Assembly (NCBI RefSeq): GCF_029229925.1
Contig: NZ_CP107254.1
Span: 434,001-498,000, forward strand
Source of the DNA: Halorhabdus sp. BNX81
GTDB taxonomy: Archaea > Halobacteriota > Halobacteria > Halobacteriales > Haloarculaceae
Reading direction: 5' to 3'
DNA length: 64,000 bases
The notes below the pieces were generated by a model. That model had not been told where the DNA came from, ran no database searches, and was given only the letters and a program-made list of their open reading frames with translations. Positions 38,194 through 47,072 of this stretch are shown here, piece after piece. The stretch's first letter is position 1; each line of letters opens with the position of its first letter. Position numbers and translations under genes: made by a program.

Positions 38194-38622
38194 GTGTCGG
38201 GGGACGGATCGCGACAGGCCAACGAAGCCCTTCTGGACCATCTGCAGTCGATATTCGGTCGTCTCTCGAGTGTGAACCGGGCGTCACTGTTCCCCCCGAA
38301 CCGACAGGAGAGCCTGGTGATCGAGTTCGATACCGCCGCGTATCCGGAGTCGATCGACGCGGTCCGTCTCGAGGTCCGCGCCTACACGAACGGCGACTTT
38401 CACGTCTCGTATCTGGAGACGCATATCGGCGAGTTGCGCCAGTGTCGGTTCGATCGCCACGAACAGGATCACAACACTCGCGATCACTACCATCCCCTGC
38501 CGGACGCCAGCACGGGGGACGCACAGGATCGGGAGTTTCCCACTGACCTGACGACGGTGATTCGCGACGTCGTATTGCCGTGGGTGGAGACGCGATTCGG
38601 CGATCTCTGGAACGATGCGTGA
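38194..38622 (+). CDS. TumE-like/DUF7718 small protein, putative toxin
   Basis: A 142-residue protein with a GTG start two bases after the regulator's stop. The core has strands (LEVRAYTNGDFHVSYLE) then RFDRHEQDHNTRDHYHPLPD, a His/Asp-rich loop like that of TumE-type or DUF7718 proteins. The histidines could bind metal or act in catalysis. Coupling to a wHTH gene suggests a toxin-antitoxin-like pair. The family name is from memory; function is not established. Confidence 0.6.
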   Translation: MSGDGSRQANEALLDHLQSIFGRLSSVNRASLFPPNRQESLVIEFDTAAYPESIDAVRLEVRAYTNGDFHVSYLETHIGELRQCRFDRHEQDHNTRDHYHPLPDASTGDAQDREFPTDLTTVIRDVVLPWVETRFGDLWNDA

Positions 38623-38670
38623 CCCCCTCGCGAACACGACCCCGACGGGTAATCCGTCGGAGTCGCGTTC

Positions 38671-39111
38671 TCACCGCGATCGCTCGAGCTCCGCACGTCG
38701 GCGCTCGAATTCCTCGTCCGTGAGTTCGCCTCTGGCATACCGTTCCCGGAGCGTCTCGAGCGCGCGATCAGTGTGTTCTTGTCCGGGAGCGGTCCCAGCC
38801 GCCGTGTCCGGGCGGAACCGGCGGCCGTCGCGTGCGTAGGCGAAGAGGCCCACGACACCGAGGCCGAGCAACAGCCAGAACACGAGGCCGAACCCCGGGA
38901 TGCCGAACCCGCCGTATCCGCCGCCGCCCATCATGCCACCGCCGCCGTGCTGGGCACTCGCGGTGCCGACTGTCGCGAGGAGGGCGACGCCAAGGACGCC
39001 GACACGGGCGATCCCGCGCCGGACTCGTCCCCCTTCCGCCCGCGAGCGGGTAGACTCGACATTCTGGGCTGTCCGATCGTCGTCATCGGACCCCGCTCGC
39101 TCACTCAGCAT
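38671..39111 (-). CDS. SHOCT-domain membrane protein
   Basis: A 146-residue protein with an N-terminal hydrophobic helix, a Gly/Met-rich extracytoplasmic part (AQHGGGGMMGGGGYGGFG), a second helix (LVFWLLLGLGVVGLFAYA) and a C-terminal SHOCT motif (ALETLRERYARGELTDEEFERR). SHOCT segments mediate oligomerisation. Its ATG overlaps the end of the upstream His-rich gene by seven bases, so they are cotranslated. Confidence 0.85.
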   Translation of the reverse strand: MLSERAGSDDDDRTAQNVESTRSRAEGGRVRRGIARVGVLGVALLATVGTASAQHGGGGMMGGGGYGGFGIPGFGLVFWLLLGLGVVGLFAYARDGRRFRPDTAAGTAPGQEHTDRALETLRERYARGELTDEEFERRRAELERSR

Positions 39112-39461
39112 CCGTGACCACCCTTGTATGTCCCACCGTGGCTACCGCGCTCGTCGTGGCGGTCGGCAGCGTCGCCGTCGTTCGGCGCGTCCGGGTGGAT
39201 CCCGACGTCGTCGGACCACTCGCTTGCGTTGATCCCTATGTGGGCGGCCATCCACGTGGTCACGTTGCCGTCTGAATGAGTCAAGTCATGGGCGGGCATC
39301 CGGACCGGCTGGTCGTCGTGTCTCTCCTGCTCCGTCCAGTTCTCGCTGGGCTCCTCGGGTGCGATTCCGTCCCCGTGGGCGCTGATCAGGGGCACTGCCA
39401 GCAGCACACCCAGGATCGCGATCCCGACGAGCAGCCAGGTTCCTGCGTTCGTTTCGGACAT
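39105..39461 (-). CDS. Exported His-rich protein
   Basis: A 118-residue protein with one N-terminal hydrophobic helix (WLLVGIAILGVLLAVPLI) and then an outside domain rich in His and Met (RMPAHDLTHSDG, TTWMAAHIGI), ending in HDERGSHGG and a C-terminal HGC. The histidines and final cysteine suggest metal binding, perhaps copper, but this is inference. The internal ATG is preferred over a longer frame because the signal helix then lies at the N terminus. Confidence 0.65.
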   Translation of the reverse strand: MSETNAGTWLLVGIAILGVLLAVPLISAHGDGIAPEEPSENWTEQERHDDQPVRMPAHDLTHSDGNVTTWMAAHIGINASEWSDDVGIHPDAPNDGDAADRHDERGSHGGTYKGGHGC

Positions 39462-39621
39462 CGTATTTCGCCTCGGGAAGTCGTAGAGGCGTCGAGTGGG
39501 TATTTCTCTGGGTGTGAACACAACGACGAGATCGTTCGAGAACGGTTCTAACCGCTTCTAATCGTTTCTTTCCGAGGAGAACGTTCGTCGCGGCTAAATT
39601 CGCCAGTCTGTCCCGATCGGG

Positions 39622-40332
39622 TTAGGTCTCCTCGGCAGTCCCGAGTTCCTCACTCGGGTAGATCCGGTAGGTCCGGCCCTGGCGCTCCCGATAGAGCAAG
39701 CCCCGTTCCTCGAGGTCGGTCACCGTCTGGCTGACTTTGCTCTTCGAGAACGCGGAGCGGTCCCGAAGTTCGATCTGCGTGATCCCGGGCGAGTCGAGGA
39801 CCGGTTCGAGGACACGGCGTTCGTCCTCGGGTAGGAGATCCAGCACGCGCTCGGTCGGATTCGCCTCCGGGGCGGTCGCGTGCCCGTCGGTCGCGTCGGT
39901 TTCGGCGCTCTCGGCGGCTAAATCATCCGTGGTCGATTCCTGGTCCGTCTGTTCGGCGGAGTCTCCAGTCGCTCCCGCCGCTGGCGTCGTATCGACCTGG
40001 TCCGGCCGAGTCTCGGCTTGTCCCGCCCGAATCTCGGCTTGGTCCGGTCGAGTCTCGACTTGTCCTGAACGAGCCCTGGCTTCTTCCCCCTCAAATTCCG
40101 GCCGCACGACGAGATAGACTCCGACGAGGACGGCGGCCACCACCAGCGTCCCGACGGCAAACCAAAGCGGGTCCGGGCCGTGCATCGTGCCCATCGAAGA
40201 ATCCATCATCGACCCCATCGTTTCGTCGACGGTTCGACGCTGCTCGATCGCCTTCCAGGTGAGTCCGCCGCCGAGGAGGAGGACCGCCCCGACGAGAATC
40301 GCTGCCGCGACGTCGGTGCGTTTCCGCTTCAT
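39622..40332 (-). CDS. Membrane-anchored winged-helix regulator
   Basis: A 236-residue protein. Two helices (about 8-26 and 57-77) flank a short outside loop rich in Met (MGSMMDSSMGTMHG). A charged linker follows with near-repeats (GQVETRPDQAEIRAGQAETRPDQ-like, about 88-112). The C-terminal winged helix (about 165-225) has ITQIELRDRSAFSKSKVSQTVTDLEERGL. The arrangement fits a regulator that senses a metal outside and binds DNA inside. It overlaps the HEAT-type gene by four bases. Confidence 0.75.
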   Translation of the reverse strand: MKRKRTDVAAAILVGAVLLLGGGLTWKAIEQRRTVDETMGSMMDSSMGTMHGPDPLWFAVGTLVVAAVLVGVYLVVRPEFEGEEARARSGQVETRPDQAEIRAGQAETRPDQVDTTPAAGATGDSAEQTDQESTTDDLAAESAETDATDGHATAPEANPTERVLDLLPEDERRVLEPVLDSPGITQIELRDRSAFSKSKVSQTVTDLEERGLLYRERQGRTYRIYPSEELGTAEET

Positions 40333-41024
40333 TTGATCACTGAAATTCGAGCGATTCGTCCGTCCATACCGATCTTTCGAGCGCCAGGAATGAACGGGTT
40401 ATGATTTGACCCGGTGAACGACAACTTCGCCGGTTCCTCACTCACCGAGATCGAGCTCGTCTCCGAACTCCGCTTGGAATCCTTCGATGAGTCGCCGAGT
40501 CCCGAGCGCTTTGCGAACTCGGCGTCCTCACGTGCGTCCAGGAGATGCTCCCGTCGCTTGCCAGTGTACTCCTCGGCCATCGATTCGAGCTCGGCCGCCA
40601 GTGCCGTAATCGTCTCCTCGTCGTCGAGTGTGTCGTAGGTCCTGAAGACGTCCTTGAGGGCGCGCTTGGCCGCATTTCTGACTCGGCCGTCGGTGTCCGT
40701 CATCGCCTCCAGCAGGAACCCACTGCTCGCGTCGGCCTGTCGGCGCACTGTCTCGCGGTCGAGGTCGGTCGATCGCTCGCCGTCATCGACGGCGAACGCG
40801 GCCACGAGGCCGGGCGAGAGTGCTTCCAGGAACCGCACGGTCGACTGGCGGACGTACCCGTCGTCGCTGTCGGCGTAGAGTTCGGTCAGGTCGTCGAAAC
40901 GCGACTCGAACAGCTGTGCGCGCTCGTCGAGACCCATGTCCTCGACGTCGTCGATCGCCGCGTTGACCCGATCCGACTCGCCCGATTCGACCGCTTCCGC
41001 GAAGTCGTCCCATCGTTCGTTCAT
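40329..41024 (-). CDS. HEAT-repeat-like helical protein
   Basis: A 231-residue acidic helical protein with two or three HEAT-like units (DDGYVRQSTVRFLEALSPGL, TDGRVRNAAKRALKDVF) and a Ser-rich tail of poor resemblance to anything known. It is probably a protein-binding scaffold. Its stop overlaps the next gene's start by four bases, so it is in the same operon as the membrane regulator. Confidence 0.6.
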   Translation of the reverse strand: MNERWDDFAEAVESGESDRVNAAIDDVEDMGLDERAQLFESRFDDLTELYADSDDGYVRQSTVRFLEALSPGLVAAFAVDDGERSTDLDRETVRRQADASSGFLLEAMTDTDGRVRNAAKRALKDVFRTYDTLDDEETITALAAELESMAEEYTGKRREHLLDAREDAEFAKRSGLGDSSKDSKRSSETSSISVSEEPAKLSFTGSNHNPFIPGARKIGMDGRIARISVIK

Positions 41025-41078
41025 AGTCGGTCATTCGGACGGCAAGGACTCAAAACCCGACGATTCTATTGTCGTTGT

Positions 41079-41681
41079 TCACTCTTCTCGAAGCGACGCC
41101 TCACCCGTCCGGAGCGCTGCTTCGAGTGCGGGCGAATCCCTTATACCACGCATCGGCGTTGGCGGATCCGGATCCCTCGGTCGGTCGCCCAGTTGTCGAT
41201 GCCACCACTGGACATCGTGCCACGAGCCTTGCTTGTGTCCGGCCGCAGGAAAGGTTCCGATCGGTTCGAACGCGAAGTTCTCGTGGAGGCTGATGCTCGC
41301 CGGGTTCGGCAGCGTCACCGCGGCGTACGCGTCGACGAAACCCTGCTCGCGCAGGATTTCCAGCAGCGATGTGTACAGTGCGGTGCCGACGCCCGATTGC
41401 TGGGCGTCGTCATCGACGTAGACAGTGAGCTCGACCGCCCAGGCGTAGGCCGCCTTCGACCGGAGGGAACTCGCCGTCGCGTAGCCGACGACGCCTTCGT
41501 TCTCGGTCTCACAGACGAGCCAGGGGTATTGCTCGTGGGACTGTTCGATTCGTTCGGTCATTTCCTCCGTCGTCGGGGCCTCGGTCTCGAAAGTGATCGC
41601 CGTCGATTCGACGTACGGTGCGTAGATCGACCGGATTCTGGATGCGTCTGCGGGCGTGGCGATCCGAAGCGACGCGTGCAT
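41079..41681 (-). CDS. GNAT acetyltransferase (phosphinothricin-type)
   Basis: A 200-residue N-acetyltransferase. Residues 1-160 have the pattern IRIATPADASRI, VESTAITFETEAPT, GYATAS and the acetyl-CoA loop QQSGVGTALYTSLL, ending with LHENFAFEPIGTF and WHDVQWWHRQL as in phosphinothricin/methionine-sulfone acetyltransferases. About 40 C-terminal residues are extra. The substrate is unknown. The internal ATG is used because the longer upstream frame is AT-rich and not family-like. Confidence 0.88.
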   Translation of the reverse strand: MHASLRIATPADASRIRSIYAPYVESTAITFETEAPTTEEMTERIEQSHEQYPWLVCETENEGVVGYATASSLRSKAAYAWAVELTVYVDDDAQQSGVGTALYTSLLEILREQGFVDAYAAVTLPNPASISLHENFAFEPIGTFPAAGHKQGSWHDVQWWHRQLGDRPRDPDPPTPMRGIRDSPALEAALRTGEASLREE

Positions 41682-41975
41682 GTACGGGAAAATTCCCGCG
41701 TGAGTGTTGTAGTATTGTGGTTTTCCAATTTCCCATTCGTTCCACTTGCATGTCTGAAATAGCGGTAGATGAGCATTGCTTCGTAGAATGTGGCGTTCGA
41801 CATGGTGAATTGAGTTCGTAGCTGCACCGTAGATCCGATACGGACTGTGGTCGGCACTCAACAATGATTGAGATGAGTGTCTAATTGTCCGCTGATATGA
41901 CTATCTTCTGCCCACAAGTAGACAAGAACAGTCGAAGTACCGAATATTTGTACGTGTGTTCGGATCCAAGTGGGA

Positions 41976-43214
41976 TTAGAGAAGTGAATCATAAAGCTCG
42001 TGGTATTGTTCGGCGATCTTGGTGAGATGATATCGGTCGACGGCCCTCTGTCGTGCTTGACTCCCGATCATCTCGCGGCGTTTTTCATCTGTGAGCAACC
42101 AGCTGATACCGGTCGCGAGATTGACTGGGTCGTCCTCAGTCGCAAGATATCCTGTCTCCTTGTGATCGATGATATCCGACGGTCCGGTTCCCTTGAAGGC
42201 AACGACGGGTGTCCCGCAAGCCATCGATTCAGTAACAGTCTGACCGAACGCCTCGTGGCGGGATGGGACGACCATCACGTCCGCTGTCGCATACAGCACG
42301 GCAAGACTTTGATCGTCGTGTAGGTATCCGGTATAGTGAATCGGGAAGTCGAACTCCGGTGGTTTTTCGGGTTCAGATGTCCCAAAGACGACGAGTTCCG
42401 GGCTCTTGTCTACCTGGGAATCGAGTTGCTCTAGTGCCTCCCGGAGTAGGTCATAGCCCTTACGTGGATTGCTTAGCGGACCGACCGACCCAAACAGGAC
42501 TAGTGGTACTTCTTCGGGAAGGGTGAACAATTCTCGGCCGATCCGGCGGTCGATTGGCCTGAACGTCTGGGTGTCGAGGCCGTTCGGGATGACTTCGATC
42601 GGGCTCTTTTCGAAAACAGTGCTTTCCCGTGCGTGTTCGGCAAGCCAGGGGGTCGTGGCGACGACAGTCACATCCGCCCGGTCGACAGCCCGTCGCTTTC
42701 GTTCGAGCATGACCCGGGATGGATCCCACGTACTTGTACTATCCAGTTGTGGACACTCACCACAGGTCGATCGATACCGCGTACAGTCCCCCGCGTAGTG
42801 ACAGCCACCGGTGAGCGGCCACATGTCCGGCAGCCGCCAGACGATCGGACGGTCGAATGCGTTGATCGACCCTGGGCTCATGTATCCACCGGCGATCCAG
42901 TTGAGGTGGACGATATCGGGATCGATCCGCTCTACGTGCGCGTCGATGCGGTCGGGGAGCCAGCCGACGGAATACTCGCTGGCGGCATCATAGGGGACTA
43001 ATGGGGCTGAGTCGAGATATGGGCGGAGTTTGGCGAGTACTTTGGCAGTTTTTGACTCCGGACCACGGATAGTCGGGTCGTCGCTTGATTTCTCCCGAAC
43101 GAGCAGCTGTGAATCGATACCGACCTCTCTGAGCCCCTCATGGATACGTCGCGCAGCAGTTCCCGCTCCCCCGCTATCGCTCGCGGTGAGGAGAAGGGGG
43201 CGGACCGAGTCCAT
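41976..43214 (-). CDS. Glycosyltransferase, GT4-type
   Basis: A 412-residue retaining GT-B glycosyltransferase. The N-terminal half has SGGAGTAARRIHEGL and WPLTGGCHYAGDC. The C-terminal half has VIPNGLDTQTF, LFGSVGPLSNPRKGYD and the nucleotide-sugar site VPSRHEAFGQTVTESMACGTPVVAF. The WPLTGGCHY...C...CGxCPQL cysteine region is typical of GT4 enzymes in glycan clusters. It is the last gene of a four-gene leftward unit. Confidence 0.9.
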   Translation of the reverse strand: MDSVRPLLLTASDSGGAGTAARRIHEGLREVGIDSQLLVREKSSDDPTIRGPESKTAKVLAKLRPYLDSAPLVPYDAASEYSVGWLPDRIDAHVERIDPDIVHLNWIAGGYMSPGSINAFDRPIVWRLPDMWPLTGGCHYAGDCTRYRSTCGECPQLDSTSTWDPSRVMLERKRRAVDRADVTVVATTPWLAEHARESTVFEKSPIEVIPNGLDTQTFRPIDRRIGRELFTLPEEVPLVLFGSVGPLSNPRKGYDLLREALEQLDSQVDKSPELVVFGTSEPEKPPEFDFPIHYTGYLHDDQSLAVLYATADVMVVPSRHEAFGQTVTESMACGTPVVAFKGTGPSDIIDHKETGYLATEDDPVNLATGISWLLTDEKRREMIGSQARQRAVDRYHLTKIAEQYHELYDSLL

Positions 43215-43260
43215 ATGGTTTTGTCTCCGGAGACCCACAAAAATACGATGGTGTCTGCTC

Positions 43261-44175
43261 TCAAAGCCCCAATCGGGTAGCCATTGCATCAAGCAGCCGT
43301 CGTGGTTTCGATCGTGTCTGTCGGAGTTCGTGAAACCGTTGGTCGTACTCTCTATCCGGTGCGACGAACGGCGGATGATTCAACGGAAACGACATTTCAT
43401 ACGTGTCCTTGTTTGCGAACCCGTGGGACGGATTCGTGGTGTTGGTCGCCGTCTCGTCGAAACCAATGTTCTCGACGAGATTTTTCGACGGAACGACCGA
43501 GAGGGCGTTGTTGCGATGTCGTGCGAATCCCCACTGGTAATCCCACGTGTCGAGTTCTCCAGACTCGGTTTTATCGTAGACGCGTTTTAGATATCGATAT
43601 TGATCAGCGTCGTTTATCACGTCTCGAACCCGTGATTTAATTATTTCCTCATTCCAGCGTTCCATCGTTTTATCGTATTCCTCCCATGATTCTCGCCATG
43701 TTGCCCACCCCCAGATTCCGCCATATAGCGAGAAATGATAGTCATAGCCGTTCCGCTTCCACGTATCGAGGTAGTTCGATCCAGAGATATCCCAGACTCG
43801 ATTATCTCCTCTAAAATACTCGAGCAATATATCACATAATTTAAAAAACGATATACTGGGTACGGTATCGTCCTCAAGGATTATTGCCTCGGAACTTTGT
43901 TCAAAGATCCACTCCAACCCGGTAGAAAACCGTTTCTTGAGTCCAAGATTTTCTGTAGCAAAGTTTGTTTTTACGTCAAATCTAAATTCATTCTCAGTAA
44001 TTTGTCTACGTGTCTTTTCGCACATTTCACGCTCCGAATTATCCTGAGGGCCATCAGCGATAACGTACAGCGCTGGTGGATTTGCTTTTTGAACCCTTTC
44101 TAATACACGTTCAGTATGATCTGGGCGATTGTAAATGAATAGTGCCACTGGCGTTGATAGATACCTCCCACTCAT
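43261..44175 (-). CDS. GT-A glycosyltransferase
   Basis: A 304-residue GT-A-fold enzyme. It begins VALFIYNRPDHTERVLERV, has IILEDDTVPS as its metal-binding acidic motif and GGIWGWATWRESWEEYD as acceptor-side motif, as in the sugar transferases of polysaccharide loci related to GNT-I-like or HlpA-like proteins. It is soluble and AT-richer than the genes to its left. Sugar specificity is unknown. Confidence 0.82.
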   Translation of the reverse strand: MSGRYLSTPVALFIYNRPDHTERVLERVQKANPPALYVIADGPQDNSEREMCEKTRRQITENEFRFDVKTNFATENLGLKKRFSTGLEWIFEQSSEAIILEDDTVPSISFFKLCDILLEYFRGDNRVWDISGSNYLDTWKRNGYDYHFSLYGGIWGWATWRESWEEYDKTMERWNEEIIKSRVRDVINDADQYRYLKRVYDKTESGELDTWDYQWGFARHRNNALSVVPSKNLVENIGFDETATNTTNPSHGFANKDTYEMSFPLNHPPFVAPDREYDQRFHELRQTRSKPRRLLDAMATRLGL

Positions 44176-44204
44176 GTCATATTATTTATTTTGAAGGTAG
44201 GTCG

Positions 44205-44912
44205 TCATCTTTTAAATATCATTATTTCTCCGGCATGTTCCGGATATGTGGGTTCTACAGTTCGTGTTTTATGATCGATTAAGGTAAAATCAGCAAACGC
44301 TTCCTTGTAGCTTTCAACGGATCGAGGCCAAGTGTGTGATCCTGCGTCACCTACTGTTTCTTCGCAAATCAATACAACTGCATCCTCTGTGGTTACCCTT
44401 TCTATCTCCTCAATGGATTCCTGTATCAGAGATGGCGGTATGTGCTGCAGGACTGTCCAGGTTACGACGAGATCAAATGATTCTTGTTCGAATTCTAGGT
44501 CCGGTAGACGATCTCCGGTCCATGTAATACCCGGATACAATTTCTGTGACTTTTTTCGAACTTTCGAATTCGGCTCCACGCCATAATGGTCCGACGAGTG
44601 GCGTCCGATCCATGGTGATACCCGCCCGTAACCGCTCCCGATCTCCAGTGACCTTTCGGCTGAAATGTCATATTCTGAAATGACATCTATCAACTGGGAT
44701 ATTTCGTAATAGTATCTCGCGGAGAATTCTGGCCTATCTTTGGTTCCTCCTGAAAACCCGCCGATATTAAACGTATAGTACTCGTCTTCTTCTCTCCAAC
44801 TTCTATCCACCTTTTGATGGGACAATCTATTTTTCTTCGCTAAGATCCAATCTTGAAACTTCTCATATATATTTCTTGATTTCGTTTCCATGGTTTCGGG
44901 TGTGTTATCCAT
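44205..44912 (-). CDS. SAM-dependent methyltransferase
   Basis: A 235-residue class I methyltransferase. SAM motif I is SLEIGSGYGRVSPWI, followed by YGVEPNSKV and WTVLQHIP. It sits between glycosyltransferase genes and probably methylates a glycan sugar or carboxylate, as in other archaeal surface-glycan loci. It has low GC compared with the window. Confidence 0.82.
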   Translation of the reverse strand: MDNTPETMETKSRNIYEKFQDWILAKKNRLSHQKVDRSWREEDEYYTFNIGGFSGGTKDRPEFSARYYYEISQLIDVISEYDISAERSLEIGSGYGRVSPWIGRHSSDHYGVEPNSKVRKKSQKLYPGITWTGDRLPDLEFEQESFDLVVTWTVLQHIPPSLIQESIEEIERVTTEDAVVLICEETVGDAGSHTWPRSVESYKEAFADFTLIDHKTRTVEPTYPEHAGEIMIFKR

Positions 44913-44943
44913 GTGCAGGGGAAGTCTATCTCGCTTTATATTC

Positions 44944-45702
44944 TTACTGGATATTGTTGGGTCTTTCTTTCTTCGTTGCTATGACGACTTTTACGTCATC
45001 TTTTGCATGTTGCCGGGCCATCTCCGGCTCGGCAACGCCGGCGTCATGAACCTCATAGCCTCGATCCCTCAATATCTCAATTATACTATCGGTTGGTGAT
45101 TCAAATACACCGTGCGTTTCTACGATCATTGTCTTCGCGTCAGGAAGGGAAGGGACAACGTCAATTTCTTCTCCTTCAATGTCAACGATGCATACGTCCG
45201 GCATCGGAAGATCTTCGGGTTCAATAACTGTGGCACCTTCTGGACTCCCCCATAAATTGTCTGGACTGCCAACAATTGCATGAGTGACTGTTACAGATGC
45301 AGTTACGGGGTTCAATGCCAACGTTCTTGAATGGAGTGACAACATCTCTTTTGCTCCTTCGTAAACAAATATGTCCCCTTCTGGTCCGGACTCTCGTGCC
45401 GCATGGACCGTCACAACCCCAAGTCCACCACCAAGTATGACAACGGTGTCTCCTTGCGATATAAGCCCCACAGCTTCAGATATTATTGTGCCTTCGTACG
45501 TCGGCCGATCCCTGATGTTTTTGTCGGGATCAAGACAGTCCGCTAGATGATGCCGTTCGACGGTGACACCGTTGTATTCTGTTTTGATCGAGGGCGTGAT
45601 TGGTCGGATCTGTCTCAAAACGAACTTGAGACTTGCACGCAGTAATGGTATAAGCCCGTCGGCTTGATATATCTCAGCGGCTCGACGGACTTTTTCGAGC
45701 AT
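44944..45702 (-). CDS. FkbM-like methyltransferase
   Basis: A 252-residue protein whose centre VVILGGGLGVVTVHAARESG, IFVYEGAKEMLSL and VDIEGEEIDVV match the SAM-binding fold of FkbM-type methyltransferases. A short amphipathic N terminus could touch the membrane. It is the first gene of the leftward unit and is divergent from the next glycosyltransferase. The substrate is probably a glycan hydroxyl. Confidence 0.75.
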   Translation of the reverse strand: MLEKVRRAAEIYQADGLIPLLRASLKFVLRQIRPITPSIKTEYNGVTVERHHLADCLDPDKNIRDRPTYEGTIISEAVGLISQGDTVVILGGGLGVVTVHAARESGPEGDIFVYEGAKEMLSLHSRTLALNPVTASVTVTHAIVGSPDNLWGSPEGATVIEPEDLPMPDVCIVDIEGEEIDVVPSLPDAKTMIVETHGVFESPTDSIIEILRDRGYEVHDAGVAEPEMARQHAKDDVKVVIATKKERPNNIQ

Positions 45703-45803
45703 TCCGATATCTGTGATTCAGTGGTCGGTCTGATAAGTGCTTCCCAATATTCGGGCCGTCTACTCCAATAGTTGTATGGTACTTTGTCCCTCAGTAGTGT
45801 TGT

Positions 45804-46910
45804 ATGGATCGGTCTCTTCGAGTGCTACTCGTCACGCTTAATTACCCGCCACCACCGGGGGGGATTCAGACAGTGACGAAAAACCTTGAACACGGACTCC
45901 GTGCAGAGGGTCACGCCTGTAAAGTACTTCACCTTCCGATGGCAGACACTTCGCGTTCAGTCGGGGACTACATTCCTCGGCCATCACGTCTATACAACTG
46001 GAGAAGCCTTACGAATCGTGACTTTCCGTATTTAAACTTCGTCTATCGGAAAACAATGAACGCGATTCGTGAATTCAATCCCGACATCGTTCATGCATTA
46101 CACTGTAACAACTGGACAGCTCTGGTCGCGGCACGAAATCACGGGATAGCGCGTGTCCTTTCAGCTCACGCTCTCGAATTACAAAATACACCACTTGCCA
46201 GAACTGCTATCGGCGATGCGGATTCCGTGCACGTTCCGTCTCGGTTCACTGAAAATCAGGTATGCAAAATCCACTCCAAGGCCGAGACGAACGTTATTCC
46301 ACCTGCAATCAATGTAGACGAATATCGCAAGATGTCGAAACGCTCAAATATCGATTCTCAGTCCGGGCCAATCGTTTGCATCGGCCGATTCGTAGATAGA
46401 AAGAACATTGAGACAGTTATTCGGTCTTGGAACTATTTTCCGCCACACGTCAGGGAAGGTCGAGAACTGTTGGTCGTCGGAGATGGTCCGAACCGAGCCG
46501 AAATCGAAACACTTGCTTCCGAAGATGACAACATTCGTCTCCTTGGATGGGTAAGCGAACAAACCAAGCGTGAATTACTTGCCAAAGCTAGCGTGTTCGT
46601 CTTAGTTCCTTCTCGGGACGGATACGACGCAGAAGGGTTTGGAATCGTGTATATTGAGGCCCAAGCCGCAGGAACTCCTGTCGTCGGTTCCACTACTGGT
46701 GGGGTGCCCGAAGCGATTGGTAATGGAGGCCTCACTGTTGAAGATGAGACCGATCCGAAAGCTGTAGCGAGAGCGATTGAAACGATGGTGACGAACGATA
46801 GTATTCGATCAGAGAAGGTCTTCAATGCTAATCAACGCATTGAACAGTTTGATATTCCCGCGGTCACCGAGCAACACGTGGCGTCATATCGTAGTCTACT
46901 AACTGAATGA
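45804..46910 (+). CDS. Glycosyltransferase, GT4
   Basis: A 368-residue GT-B enzyme: PPPPGGIQTVTKNLEHGL at the acceptor side, VIPPAINVDEY, IVCIGRFVDRKN, and the donor site VPSRDGYDAEGFGIVYIEAQAAGTPVVGS. The EGFGIVYIEA glutamate pair is as expected for retaining GT4 enzymes. It starts the rightward AT-rich run. Confidence 0.92.
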   Translation: MDRSLRVLLVTLNYPPPPGGIQTVTKNLEHGLRAEGHACKVLHLPMADTSRSVGDYIPRPSRLYNWRSLTNRDFPYLNFVYRKTMNAIREFNPDIVHALHCNNWTALVAARNHGIARVLSAHALELQNTPLARTAIGDADSVHVPSRFTENQVCKIHSKAETNVIPPAINVDEYRKMSKRSNIDSQSGPIVCIGRFVDRKNIETVIRSWNYFPPHVREGRELLVVGDGPNRAEIETLASEDDNIRLLGWVSEQTKRELLAKASVFVLVPSRDGYDAEGFGIVYIEAQAAGTPVVGSTTGGVPEAIGNGGLTVEDETDPKAVARAIETMVTNDSIRSEKVFNANQRIEQFDIPAVTEQHVASYRSLLTE

Positions 46911-47072
46911 GCCGACAAGCATTTCATCTTCAACTAATCATATCAAATATGGATATTCGTAGCTTTGTCTTGTTTGACGATGAGTCAACTAATTTTGAAT
47001 TAGCTGTCCACCAGGGTAACCGTCTATTGAGAGGGGTTTTCATCGGACAGACCATTCTTTAACCATCATTGT

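Noticed and set aside
41682-41975. Possible gene remnant before the GNAT gene
   Set aside because: 294 AT-rich bases with only short frames; I could not match them to any transposase or known protein.
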